NCBI GenBank assembly: GCA_936440205.1
Contig: OW387147.1
Span: forward strand, 33,753,629-33,817,628
Source: Lepidonotus clava
Taxonomy: Eukaryota > Annelida > Polychaeta > Phyllodocida > Polynoidae
Direction of reading: 5' to 3'
Length of the DNA: 64,000 nt
Both the position numbers and the translations under genes were made by a program. The notes under the pieces were generated by a model. That model did no database searches and was not told the DNA's origin. It saw only the letters and a list, made by a program, of their open reading frames with translations. This document shows positions 33,001 through 45,020 of the stretch, one piece after another; the first letter of the stretch is position 1; each line of letters opens with the position of its first letter.

Positions 33001-36000
33001 CGGTTATTCTTCAGTTCTTAGAAATAGGGTGTTTATTTATCATGGGATTCATAATTATTAAGGTCGTGTCATGAAGTTATTGTCGCATCGGAGTGTACTT
33101 ATGGAGAAATGTATTGATACTTAACTTGAGCCTAGCTATTACTTTATTTTATTGCAATTTCCTTATTATGCCAAACCGCTTATACTAATCTAAAACATAT
33201 AGTCCCATCCCCCAACCCAGTCGAGTTGTCCGAAATCATAATTATGCATAGTTCTATTATTTAAAGATGTAAATTATATAAAGATGTAGATATATGTATG
33301 TCACCTAGCATATATCACTTACAATATGATGTGAATATTTAAGATCCATCAAAGAGATGGTTCCTATTTCTGTATCATCGTTTAGGAGAGGTGAATTAGA
33401 GGTCATTTAATATATAACTTTTGACACCATATTGGTGTAATTGTTACGACAAATGTTTGTCCTTCCCTCTGTACAGTATTACAAACCAAACACTTAGGTG
33501 GTCAGAATGAGAATGGTATGCTATGTAGGTATTCACCTAATCTCATTCATTGTATCTAATCAGATGCAACTTAGTCAGTGCTACACATCTGCAACATGTT
33601 GTGAATAACTCCCTAAATCAAATAATCCATGATTTTAGCAAAAACAAGCGAATTATGGTTTATAGTTTTTCCCCGAAATGTCTTGCCAGACATACGCATT
33701 ATTGGTAGTATACATTCAGCCTACTGTTGTCACCACGCTTCTGGACATTCCATGATACATAGGCCACTGTGTCACCTTTGTAAAGACTTACTCAGTTACT
33801 GATGTCGGCAGAAGGCATAGGCCTACTCCCCCCTACTATCTGTGTCCATTGACCCAAAGTCTATCTAAGCTTGTCCTTATCTGAGGAGACGGGATAAGAT
33901 TATCCCAGATTTCCCAGCGGGGTCCAAAACCTGTCCAGTTCCCTGTCCGTCATATTGTACTTAACTTTTTCTAACCATGTCACCATGTAACCAACGATTA
34001 AATACACTTCTGTAAAATGTCAAATTAGTGATGTTTCACTGTCAACGTTGCAATGGTGACGCCGTCTATTGTGTCTGCAGACTGTAATACGTTATGCACT
34101 ATCATAATAGTCGAAAGGTCACGAATTGCAGTGGATGTGTCTTTCTTTGATCAAAACCTAATGACAGTTAACAATAATATATCTGCACGGACTATTATAG
34201 GTGGCGCCACTTAATGGCACAACATCAGAATGCCCATAGGCAGCGGAGGCAGTGAGATGTCTTAGTGTAGCTATATTATGTTTGGCTTTTAACCAGAGAC
34301 ATTCCAATCACGAGGAGATGTATGATTCTGTGCACCCCATCATTAGTCTGATACAGCGGTCATTCTGTCCTAGGTTTAAGGGAATTGCACAGACATTTGT
34401 TTGTCATATCAAACATATATAATAAGAATGTAAATAATTATATTTAAAGAACCCAACAAGAGATTAGGGGCAATGAATGTATAATTATTAGTATGGTAGA
34501 AGTATCAAAATCTATTTGTTAACATGTCTGAAGTGTAAGTGTATAACTTGATGTCCGACAGTTTTGTGGACACATTGGACATGAGGCTATTACCGAATGA
34601 GCATTAGGTTACCCCACGTCATATCTACATATATACAATGTAGAGTACATACATTGTACGTACACTGGTTGTAGAGTCTAATTTTGTTTTCCGGCACCGG
34701 TTATTGATTACATGTACAGTTCTAGGATTAAACATGGCGGGGTGAATGAATCAATGATGAATGTCACGTAGGTACATCAGCCGCTGCTATTCCCCAAGAC
34801 CATTGCGCACTCTCTAAGGTCACGCCTGGAGGTAAGAGATCCACCATTATGTCGGTGACAAAACACCCTTGACGACCACGGATAAGCTATGATAGTTGAA
34901 GAAAATCAAATCAAAACAATTAATTTTAATATTTGTGAATATGGTGGTACCTGTTTGAACAAGAGTGTTCAGTATCTCCTTCCAAACGGCCCGCAAACTT
35001 TAATCCTCAGTATCCTACCCTAAGGGTTGTTTACACCAAAGAATCGCCGCCTACAGAAAAATGTCCACATTACAGACATGGAATGAACTTTGTTTTCTGT
35101 CAGCGACTTGATGTGACTACTCTATACATGTCTTTGAAGTGTAGACTGTAATTGAGTGAGTCTTACCCGGTCATTGTTACCAGGCAAACATCTCATCTTT
35201 CTCAATCCTTTATTGATATTGGCGTAGCTACCAGGATGCAAAAACACAACTGCATACCCTCAACTTTGAAAATGTTACATCATTCTATTGTAAAAGTAAT
35301 AGAAATGGGCAAAAGGCGTACAATCAATCTCTGCATTTATCTTTGAAAACCCGGCATATGAAGCCTAGGCGAGTATACTCAATATTGGATCTCCTGAGTG
35401 TACTATACGAGCCTTATCCAGGTGTTATCCCCTCGAGTGATGACGCCCACATCTTGAGGTATCGGACTCCCAAGCACTTTCAGTTGGTCGGTGATCCCTA
35501 TGTCCTTCACCAGTGTAGTGTTGAACAGGTGGACAAGTAGGCTTGTGTTTCAACTTATGTGTCTGTATATAAATATTGGAACACCTGAATTAAACCACAT
35601 AGGAAAAGTTGAAATATAGGCCCGATCATGGGAAAAAAGGTTGTGAACACTGCTATGGTATTCATGAGATCTTCCGCCATCCATGTTTACTTTAGCCAAA
35701 TAATATTATTACAGCCGCTGTCCTATTTGATCAGTCTGGATGATTGATTTTTCTTTTTATGTGTGACTATGAACGACTTAAAATGTGTCAAATTTTGTGA
35801 ATATTAATTCTTAACATGTTTTGAGGCGTGGAGATGGTTTTGAATTAGATGTCATGTAAAATAAAAATTAATGCTAAAGAGGCGGCATGTTAATTCATAT
35901 GTATCATGTATCATCTTATCGACGTTCAATTTGTAAACCCACTAGAATGATCTGGGTCGTATGAATTAACTCAGAGTGCCTTTTTTGTCTTCCCAGAAAT

Positions 36001-36470
36001 AATTCAGTTTTAGACTTACGAGTGTGATAGGCAAATATCTGTAATGTTATCGGAAACTGCTGGTAAAGTAAGTGGTTTGTGGCAATGCCCTCTATTGTGT
36101 AATGGTAACTTTATTGTGCTGCCAGCTTGTTAGAACTTCGTGAGGTTTGAAGTGTGAAATAGTATTTTCTTAACCTTTTCTCCTAGTATTGCTGAGACCA
36201 GCTGGCGGTTGTTTCCCACCCCGATGTACAGGGCCCGTTGTAGGGGTCACCCTGAATGAGTGTACATAATGGGGACACTTTAATCAAGTTTTATGGAAGG
36301 GGGGAACTTTCTTATTCATAACTTGAAATGAAATAAAACTATAAAACATATTTATAAGTATTGTTGGTTGTTTTATTCATAAGGTTCAAGATATAATAGG
36401 CCTTAAGTATTTTCACGATTACTGACTAGATAGCCATGTTAAGTTGAATCCTCAGCGATGAGACGTCAAG
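30087..36470. other. Downstream flank, no gene recognised
   Basis: No coding frame with recognisable motifs is seen. The first 600 bp, which include the presumed 3' untranslated region of the galactosyltransferase gene, repeat the word GGTACTTAA about six times. A degenerate minisatellite lies at 32089-32280. Confidence 0.4.
32089..32280. repeat. Degenerate minisatellite with GTTACGGTACAAGATAGT units
   Basis: Five to six units of about 30-40 bp share the core GTTACNGTACRAGATAGTYA with flanking CACTCATAAT. Looser related words extend upstream to about 31880. Confidence 0.55.
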
Positions 36471-36472
36471 TG

Positions 36473-37365
36473 TTTTTTTTTTGTTTTTTTTTCAAAATCC
36501 GATTCCTGTTTACAAACAAGTTCTTCCATCAGATTAAACATAACACACATAATCATAGTCATATACAATTCATAGATTTAAATTATTATACAGTCATCCG
36601 GGTCTCAAACTAGTACCCAACTAACAATACTTATAATCACATTAACATATCGCATCAAATACCATATTTTTTACAACACTGTTGAACTTATCACGTTCAG
36701 TTATCTGTTGTATACTTGAGTGAAGTTTATCCCATTCATTTAGGCCCCTAACATATGGGCTTTTCTGGATTTTTGAATACCTAGTGAATTCCAATTTCAT
36801 TTTTACCTTTGAGGTACTCCGCAATTTTATATCATGTTGAGGCTTTACAACATTTATAGCCTGTTTACTTTGAATATACATAAGTTTTAATAAACTTCTT
36901 TTGCGTCGATATTTCAGGTCCTCTAATCTGTAAGATTGATATAATTCCGAAATCAATAACCTGTTTCCAACATGATTACTATATTCAATAAGTCGTATGG
37001 CCCTTTCATGCAGTTTATCAATTTTCTGAATTTTGTCTTTCGTACCAGAATCAATAATAAAATCACCGTAATCGAAATGGGGCATGATCATGGTTTTATA
37101 AATTTGAAGGGCTACACTTTCAGATACGAACCTTCTAATTTTTGCAAAAATACCCAGTTTACATCTTACTTTTTTAAGGACCTGATCAATTTGAGCATTC
37201 ATGTTAAGACGATCATCAAGATGTACACCTAAATATTCATACACATGTACTTGGTGTAGAACATGATTTTCCAATTCATGTGCAGATACCCTATAATATA
37301 TATAAGGAAGAGGGGTTTTCGCATCCTGAGTAATAAAAAAAACAAGCTCGATATGCAAACAGTTA
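36473..37365 (-). mobile_element. 5'-truncated LINE, copy 1
   Basis: The minus-strand frame 36642-37370 encodes the C-terminal part of a non-LTR retrotransposon ORF2: YEYLGVHLDDRLNMNAQID, KKVRCKLGIFAKIRRF, MIMPHFDYGDFII, then the LHERAIRLI region and the family's C-terminal tail. The upstream reverse transcriptase core is absent. An A-rich tail (T-rich on the plus strand, about 36473-36492) marks the 3' end. It lies just downstream of the ankyrin gene's stop. Confidence 0.8.
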
Positions 37366-37579
37366 TACATATAACATAGCCTATAGGCCTAGTGTCCATC
37401 TAACCGTGCCTTGTGGGGTTGTGTGTGTACTATAGATATAATGATTAAATGTATGTTTATGATATTGCATTTGGTATGCTTTTTGTGACAGCATAATCTA
37501 GGCCTTATGCATGTTATCAATGTATAGGCCTACAAATATACTTATTATATATACATAGGATATTATGATTATGGTATAT

Positions 37580-37950
37580 TCAATAGTCATTGATGCCGTA
37601 TTGCCTCATCATGGACATGGCGATATGGTTGTTGGCCTTGGTGGCCAGTTGGAAGGCGGTGAGTCCCCTGCTGTTCGTCGCATGGGCCACCCTATGCCCC
37701 TCTACCATCAGAGACTTCCAAGCCGCGATCTCATGCAGGGGCGCCGCCTTGTGGAGCGGACTGTCCCCAGCAGCGTCCGATACACTTAATGTAGCCCCGC
37801 CGCGTACCAGCGTCTGGATGTTGTGCGTCATGCGCATGCGCACTGCTTTGTGAAGGGGCGTCTCGCAGTATACGTCATCGACGGCGTTCACGTCTAGTGG
37901 CGACCTCCGGTGGAGGCCGCGCCAACGGATGAAAATGTCGCATACTTTAC
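37580..37950 (-). CDS. Ankyrin gene terminal exon
   Basis: The exon starts after acceptor CATTACAG (minus strand) and encodes [20 protein letters not shown], then [31 protein letters not shown], and the end [20 protein letters not shown] before the stop. The last repeats are degenerate, as is usual at the cap. Confidence 0.82.
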
Positions 37951-40900
37951 CTGTAATGGAAATAATGGATAATTATTGTTAAAGCATGACAACAGAGGCG
38001 CCATTTTCCCCATACACACTTGGACGAATTTCAGCGCTGTATGACACCTCATTAGGGACGGCCTTTTGGTGACTTCCACTAATATCTCGTCATCTTTTGA
38101 TATAATTAGGCCTATTTATATATATATATTTTTTTAAATACTTTTATTTCTGAGCTGGATACAAATTAGCAGCATCTGCTAGTTTTCATTGTAATTCCAG
38201 ATTGTAAGTTTCCTTATATTTCCTATATTTAATACATGTAGAAAGGTAGACAACGAGCATGTAAGAGGTCAAACAAATAATCATTTTAACGTTATCAAAC
38301 ATCTCATTATACCAATTTAAACAAATAGACATTCAGGTTATCAATCATACACAAGTTATAACGCCAATCCCCTAAGATATAAAGAAACCAACACATTTAC
38401 AGTACCATAACACATCTCAAGACAAGTATCACAATTTTACATTTGACTTAATCTGTCTCGCTACCAGTACAATCTATGACAATAGAGGTCAATATCTAAT
38501 AATTTGATATTTTGTCAATCAATTTTAATTTTTGCCTTCTTTTGAATTTATTGTAATCCTCAATACCTCTCTCTTCATTCGGAAGGGAGTTCCAAAGTTT
38601 AGACCCCTGGCACATAACACTTCTCTCATAACAAGTGTTGTTGCATTTAAGCTCCTTGTAAATCACTTCATCATACCTTCTCAACATTCTATTCTCAGTG
38701 TGGATATATCTGTCAATATCTCTTCTTTTATACATAATATAATTTACAAGGTGACAATCTCTTCTGTCTGCCAAGTAACCAACTTGTAAATCCTTATGTA
38801 ATGTTGCAACATTAGCCCTTTGATTACGCATTGTACATATTCGCAGGCTTCTATTTTGTAGCTTTTGTAGTTTATCCTTTGTTTTAGCAGAAATTTTGCT
38901 CATGAAGACATCACCATAATCATAATATGGCATTATCTTGCTTTTAAAGATTGCAGTAGCTTGATTTTCAGAGATATAAGTTCTTATTTTGGATAATATG
39001 AAATTTTTATGTGAGACCATGCGAATACATTCATTAGCATGTTTCTCAAAAGTGAAGGCATTGTCCAATTTTACACCTAAATAACTGTAGTCATTCACAT
39101 ACTGCAGTGTTTGATCACCTATGTGAGTGTCTAACATTTTTGCACGTTTTAGCATATTTTTGGTTCCAAATACCATCATTTTGGTTTTACTGACATTTAT
39201 TGTTAACCTATTTCTTCCACACCAGTTTTTCAAAACCTGTAGATCCTTTGATACCATTTTATGAGCTTTTGCTTCCTCTCTCTCTGTGGCATATATAACA
39301 GTATCATCAGCATATAATTTCACATTAGAACAACTCAAGTAGTATTCAAGATCGTTGATGTACAGTAGAAACAATGTAGGTCCAATGATCGATCCTTGTG
39401 GGACACCGCATATTATATTTATAAAATCTGATGTAATACCATTGGCCATAGTAGCTTGTTTCCTATTTGTTAAATAATTTTGAATCCATTCTATTGTCTT
39501 AGTATGTAAACCAAAATTTAGCAGTTTAGCATATATATGGAACAGAAGAGCAGTAGCAGCCATAGGTACATTGGCTTGTGACGATGCCAATCAGTGAATC
39601 TGTATGCCTCGGTGACATTTAAGGTTTTGTCTGAGGGCTTATTATCAGGGGTGCATTCCATAAAATTTTCGCGATAATCCAGGTTGACGAGATACCACGA
39701 TACCAACAAATGTTATTGCCACATACAATTTTTGTTTATCATTTTTTTTGTTAACAATTTTTTTCAATCAAACTTAAATTTTACAGGCTTCTTCCTCGGT
39801 CACATATACATATTTTAATATATTAATATTTGTGAAATTTTTTTTTTTTTAAACAGCGATATTTTGTAATTATCGCCACGATACTGATTTGAGGCCTTGG
39901 CGATAATATTTTGAGTATCACCAATCTTTTATGGAAGTGCTTTAACTGGCGATAATTATCGCCAAATTTTTATGGAATGCATACCAGAATACCATTATTT
40001 CATATCCATAGATAGTTGTAACTTACTATTGGCCTTTCAATCTTAATATGCAATCACGCAATATTACTCCCAGCACAACAATAACATCACTTTTAATGGT
40101 GATTCAATTAGTTCGTTTGAAAACCGTTCAATGACGGAATAAAGTGAAACGTATAGGTAATTTTAATAGTCCATTTTGGTCCCAAATCCCAAGGGACACA
40201 GAACTTTTCACTTGTGTCCTAACTTTGTTTCATATATAGAATATTGTATGCACTATTCAATTAATATAATTGAAATATCGAAATGACACAAAGGCTTAAT
40301 TAGGGTGATATTCCACTTATGTTGATTATGTTGATTACGATGATGTTCCACTTATATGTTGATAAGAAAAGACGTATACTCAAAAGGTAGAGTTTACCTG
40401 TAATTGTTTATCGTTAGATGAGTTGAAAAGATTAGGCAAATAGCAATTAAATTACACCTGAAGGATACATCCATGAGTTCAAAAAGGGAGGTTGGCGCAT
40501 ACCGAACCCCGGCAGTACAGCAATGGCATCAATCTCTTCACATACATTATGTGCCCTTCCTATAGAAGAACAAAAAGACAAACTGACCTGTCATGTCATG
40601 GCCGGCGGCCAGGTGGAGTGGAGTCTGGCCGCTGCTGTCCCGTGCCCGCACGTCGGCCCCCCTGTCCAGCAGGATCTCCACCAGGTCGTGTCGCCCCGCC
40701 TTGGCCGCTATGTGCAGGGGCGTCTTCTGCGACTTGTCGGCCACGTTCAGGTTACCCCCGCACTTGATGAGGTGCTGCAGCACCACGTCGTGATGGCGAC
40801 CTGCATTGATATTGGGTAAAGGACGTTAGATTTTCATTCCAAATGTTTAGGTAAAATATAGTTAATGAGGTTGTTGGGAAACCATAGGGTGGCAATATAA

Positions 40901-43900
40901 TTATGGATTATACATAATTAAGAGAGTCATGAAACAGATGAAGTATAATATTTATATGAAACTACCGAAAACATTGACTGAAAAAAACTATACAACCTAA
41001 CAAATAAGACAATAGCAATTTTCTCTTGACTTCATTGATAACACTTGGATTTACAGCTGATCTAAGCATAATGTTTTCGGGCCGTCCAGAAATGATGCCA
41101 AACATTTTCAAGGTAGTTTTGGGACCTCCCACCCTCCGTCACACTGAATTCCCTGTATAAACATGGACATAAGGGTTGTTTCCATGCAATGTGACATTGT
41201 TCAACCTACCCACCCATCCCCATCATTCGTGGATGGCTCCATAATTGCTTTTTTAAACTACTCTTTTCAAAACCGAGCAAAATTCCAGACAGAGTTTACT
41301 TGAACTCAGGGATATAACTATTATAATATAGAAGTTTCGGGGGAGGGGAGGGGGCGATCTAGATATATATAGATTAAAACAGAATTGCATAATTATATTT
41401 CTTAAAACTAATAGTGATGGATCTCATTCAGGAACATAATCATCTGAATATATATTCATATTATGCTTCGATTTGCGAAAATTGATCTAAAAAATTCACA
41501 CATATTGTGATGACATACATTATGATATTTTAAAAAGTTCGAGATACACCAAACTCCACAACAGGTTGCTGGACAATGTAGATATTTATTCAAATAGACA
41601 ACTGAATAAATGTGCGGATGATCATTATGATATTTTGTACAAGAGGGCCATAATAAATTAAACTTTACACTACACCTATGCGTTTGATGTTTAAACATCC
41701 AGGTGGCGCCTCTGCTCAGTACTATGTTTTCCCTTTCTCATTACAAGCCTACCAAATGTGGGCCTACCTTGGGTCTCAAACTGAAAATGGTATAGAAACT
41801 GTCGCTGCCACCTGTCCCATGTCAACTCCCCCTCTAGACGATAACATAATATCCCCCCTTAATGACCAAATTAACTTCCATGTTACCAAATACATTTAGG
41901 CACTAAAAATGGTTGTATAAAAGGGTATTGGATACCCATTGACTTGTCATGTTTAATACCGCCATCACACCAAAAACCTTTCAACCTGTCAAAGACTTGT
42001 CAGATAGAGAAGCTGCCTCTCTACCACCTCCTGCCACTTGATTCTCAATTAAGGCCACTAATAACGGTTTTCTGTCTCCCTCATCTGAATATCTGCAGGT
42101 TTTTTTATCGTTGCTACAGAGATTTCAAGTAGACACTGGATTCTGTCTTTTTCCTTTTTTTTGTTTACAATATATGAGTTCCTCTCAGGGGCCGGCCATA
42201 AATGATGTCATACTTGTTCATAGTACTGTTAGGACCCCCCCCCAACCCTCTGTCACACTGAATTTTCGGTTTTAAACATTGAAATAAGGCAGCACCACAC
42301 CGTTCAACCTACCCACCCATCCCTTTATGTGTGACAGTCCCTTGTCCATAGGCCTTCTTTAAATGTATAATTAGGATATGATACGATAGTCAACTAGTTT
42401 GAGTACCGTGGTGTAACCATCTTTAAAATAATTTTATACCACTGCCAAAAACGACAACCCAAGGTTGTCACAGGCTGTGTCTGTGTCTGTTAGACAAAAA
42501 ATCTTATTTATGAATATTTTCATGTTGTAGATATCAAAGTCATTATAATGGCTTCCTATTATGTTATTACTAGTTATAAGGTATGGCCATTACACATAGG
42601 CAGCCTAAGAGTTGTATGGTTTTGACACCATTCACTTGCAACACTAGGTTAATATAGGCAGAGGCCATGACAACCTTGGGCTGTCACTTTAGGCACCATT
42701 CACTTACAACCCTAGGGTAGTCAGGCAGGACTTGTCACTTTTGACTTCTCATTTTCTTCTGTGACCACCCTATGACAACCCGATCTTCATTTTTGCTTCT
42801 CTGACGACCTTTTTGGCCCAAAGTAGTCGGGAGAATATGACTACCTTTGGGTTGTCATCCAACCTCAAAATTCACAATGACAACCCTCTGACCACCCCAA
42901 AATTGTCAAAGGATTGTCACAGGGTCGTCACAAAGCATCAATGGCCTGAAATGAGCCCTGCTCTGCCCCCAAAAGTCACCTATGAGAAACCAAAAGTGAC
43001 CTGTGACAACCCTTTGACAACTTTGCAGTGGCTCTCTGACGACTTTGTGTTTTCAGTGAGGTTTTACAAGTTTTCACACAACTTTACTAAATAATTGGTA
43101 CACCAACAAATGTAAGCACATTATGGTTTACCCATGTCTCTGAGGTATATGTCCCATATGGCAATTAAAAAATGCCTGTGTCGTCCTGTCGATTTTCAAA
43201 ATCAGTCCTGTCGCATATCGATTCTTTAAAGGTCCCTATGTCGCCCCGTGGAAATGACCTTGTCGCCATGTTGATCTTAGGAGTCTATACCCATACATGT
43301 ATTTCCTTAGATTATAGAACATTGTTGGCCATCTATTTAACAGATAGTGGAAATACTAGTATTATAAAGGTAGGTATACAATTGGTTTTCAAAGCAATTA
43401 ATCCACATAACACTATATAAGCAATATTTAATGAATGCATGGCTACTCTTTCACCAACCTGTCACTTTATAACTACTAAGGCGTATCCTATTGACCTGTA
43501 TATTATGCCAACTTGTGTAATTGCAATCTGAATATTATATGGCCATTTTCATCACCTGCATTACTGTTACGACTTGTGTGAGCAAATTGGCCTAATGCTT
43601 ACGTAAACTCATCATGCTTTCTGATCAATTGGCCTTGAGTTAATCGTATCTCCCTTGTGCATGAAAGTTATGTAAGAGCCTACAGTGCCCATGTAATTTA
43701 GAAATATCTAAAAAGAACAGCCAAAATGTCTTGCCATGTGTTTTCTCAGCAACGTTACACAATATGATGTGTATTGCTTTAGACACCCCCTCCCCCCCAC
43801 ACCCATATACACATACACTCTCACTATTCTATACTTACCTTTCGCTGCCAGGTGCACTGGAGTGCTCCCCGTCTCGTCCTGAGCATTGGCATCGGCCCCT

Positions 43901-44510
43901 CCGTCCATGAGGGCCTCTATGTTGTTCATGTTTCCATTTACCACCGCCAGGTGGAGGCAGGTCTGCTGGTGTCGGTCCGGGGCGTTGATGCGCACGCCGG
44001 ATGTGGAAAGGGCCCGGATGACGTCACTCTGGTCACCGTGACGTACGACGTAATGCAACGGCGTCTGCCATTGCAAATCTCCCATATTAACATCTAACTC
44101 GGCCTTTATCAAGACAACAATAATGTCCATTAACCTCTTATAATGGGCGGCCTGATCAATTATGTTAAAGGACAGATAGGTGAGCATCATTTCGTGGAGA
44201 CAGGACCGTTCCCTTTTATTGGTGCGGTCCACACTGGCGCCTGTTTTCAGCAGTTCGCTCACCCTCCTTGTGTCAAAGTCCATGCAGGCACAGTGCAGCT
44301 CGGTGTTCCCCAACTCTGCTGCCTGGTCCTGGATGTCACAGCTGTCCTGGGACATCTGGGATAGTTGGGACACTTGGGACGATATGGGTGGCCCCGATGA
44401 CTGGTTATTTCCGGTGGGTGATAATGGGGTCATTTCTGATCGATCTGGCAGGCGGAAGGCAGGGGAGGAGCCATCTTCGGTAGACATGGCGACTTCCGGT
44501 TTGGTGGTAT
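37580..44510 (-). CDS. Ankyrin-repeat protein, three exons seen
   Basis: Exons 43839-44510, 40588-40800 and 37580-37950 (read on the minus strand) join in frame, phase 1 at both introns, to 410 residues from the ATG at 44487. The N-terminal 60 residues are Ser/Pro/Gln-rich ([17 protein letters not shown]). About eight ankyrin repeats follow, the clearest being [76 protein letters not shown] and ETPLHKAV. The frame stays open upstream of that ATG to a splice acceptor (44511-44512), so an earlier exon may exist. Ankyrin arrays bind protein partners; an I-kappa-B-like role is conceivable, but no phosphodegron is seen. Family not assigned. Confidence 0.85.
38130..39550 (-). mobile_element. 5'-truncated LINE, copy 2, in ankyrin gene intron
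   Basis: The minus-strand frame 38496-39590 covers the second half of a non-LTR reverse transcriptase and its C-terminus: [20 protein letters not shown], the catalytic YADD box in [49 protein letters not shown] and LWNSLPNEE. The element is cut at the 5' side near 39550. The 3' untranslated part ends in AATAAA and an A-rich tract at about 38130. It is distinct from but related to the LINE at 36473, and lies in sense orientation with the host gene. Confidence 0.88.
39648..39985. mobile_element. Small TIR element (TGCATTCCATAAAA ends)
   Basis: GGTGCATTCCATAAAATTTT at the left faces its near-complement ending ATGGAATGCATACC at the right; the inverted ends extend over about 30 bp to GCGATAAT. 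Inside, the words GGCGATAA and TTATCGCC recur four to five times. There is no coding frame. It sits just upstream of the LINE in the same intron. Confidence 0.75.
40588..40800 (-). CDS. Ankyrin gene middle exon
   Basis: 213 bp, exactly 71 codons' worth, phase 1 at both ends. It encodes the run from [17 protein letters not shown] to AAGHDMTG, two consensus ankyrin repeats. Codons are GC-rich against AT-rich introns. Confidence 0.85.
41079..41240. mobile_element. MITE, GGGCCGTCCA family, copy 1
   Basis: The ends GGGCCGTCCAGAAATGATG and CATCATTCGTGGATGGCTCC are inverted repeats. The body shares TCACACTGAATT and CAACCTACCCACCCATCCC with the copy at 42188. It lies in the first intron seen of the ankyrin gene. 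Confidence 0.75.
42188..42341. mobile_element. MITE, GGGCCGTCCA family, copy 2
   Basis: The segment begins GGGGCCGGCCATAAATGATG and shares TCTGTCACACTGAATT and CAACCTACCCACCCATCCC with the copy at 41079. The right end is more decayed than in the first copy. Confidence 0.7.
42453..43014. repeat. Region of repeated TGACAACC words, probable TIR element
   Basis: GGTTGTCACAGGC near the left faces GACCTGTGACAACCC near the right (42999-43013). Between them TGACAACCCT and its complement or close variants (TGACGACC, TGACTACC) occur about a dozen times in both orientations. No gene is present. The limits are approximate. Confidence 0.5.
43839..44510 (-). CDS. Ankyrin gene exon with start codon
   Basis: The exon holds the low-complexity N-terminus and the first four to five ankyrin repeats, including a longer inter-repeat loop ([18 protein letters not shown]). 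The donor is AAAG|GTAAGT. ATG at 44487. Confidence 0.8.
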
Positions 44511-44871
44511 CTAATGGGAATAAAGAGTTTATGAATTGGCATCAATACTTGCATTAGGTCTATTGTACTAGGGCTATAGGGTAGGTGGTTTTGGGCGCCA
44601 TCTCTGTGATAGGCCTATGCTACATCTCTATAAAAGAAAATCTATTTCCTACAGGCCTACAATAGCTACAACCAATGAGACATTTGGTCCAGTCAATATA
44701 CTATAAGCAAACATAATACATAGGCCTATCATTATAGTTAGGTATACCGGCATATTTATACATGAAGATGCTTGTATTGCGATGGGAGTCAAACATAATT
44801 GACCGATGAAGAGATTCCATATCCATGAAATTGCTGAACGCTCATTCCCAAAGCAGGGTGAGCTTGTGTGT

Positions 44872-45020
44872 GGGGCCGTCCATAAATGACGTCATGCGCC
44901 CGGGGGGAGGGGGGGGTCCAGGCCCCTATACATTTGTATAGTAAAAGCATGACGAAGGGGGGGAGGGGGGGGGGGTCAAAAATGGTCAAAAATAGCATGA
45001 CGTCATTTATGGACGGACCC
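44872..45020. mobile_element. MITE with ATAAATGACGTCATG inverted ends
   Basis: GGGCCGTCCATAAATGACG, continuing to TCATG, at the left faces CATGACGTCATTTATGGACG, continuing to GACCC, at the right. The 148-bp body is G-rich without a gene. The outer end matches the two other GGGCCGTCCA elements in the ankyrin gene. Confidence 0.82.

Noticed and set aside
37590-37853. Plus-strand frames opposite the last ankyrin exon
   Set aside because: The minus strand encodes clear ankyrin repeats that splice in phase with the other exons.
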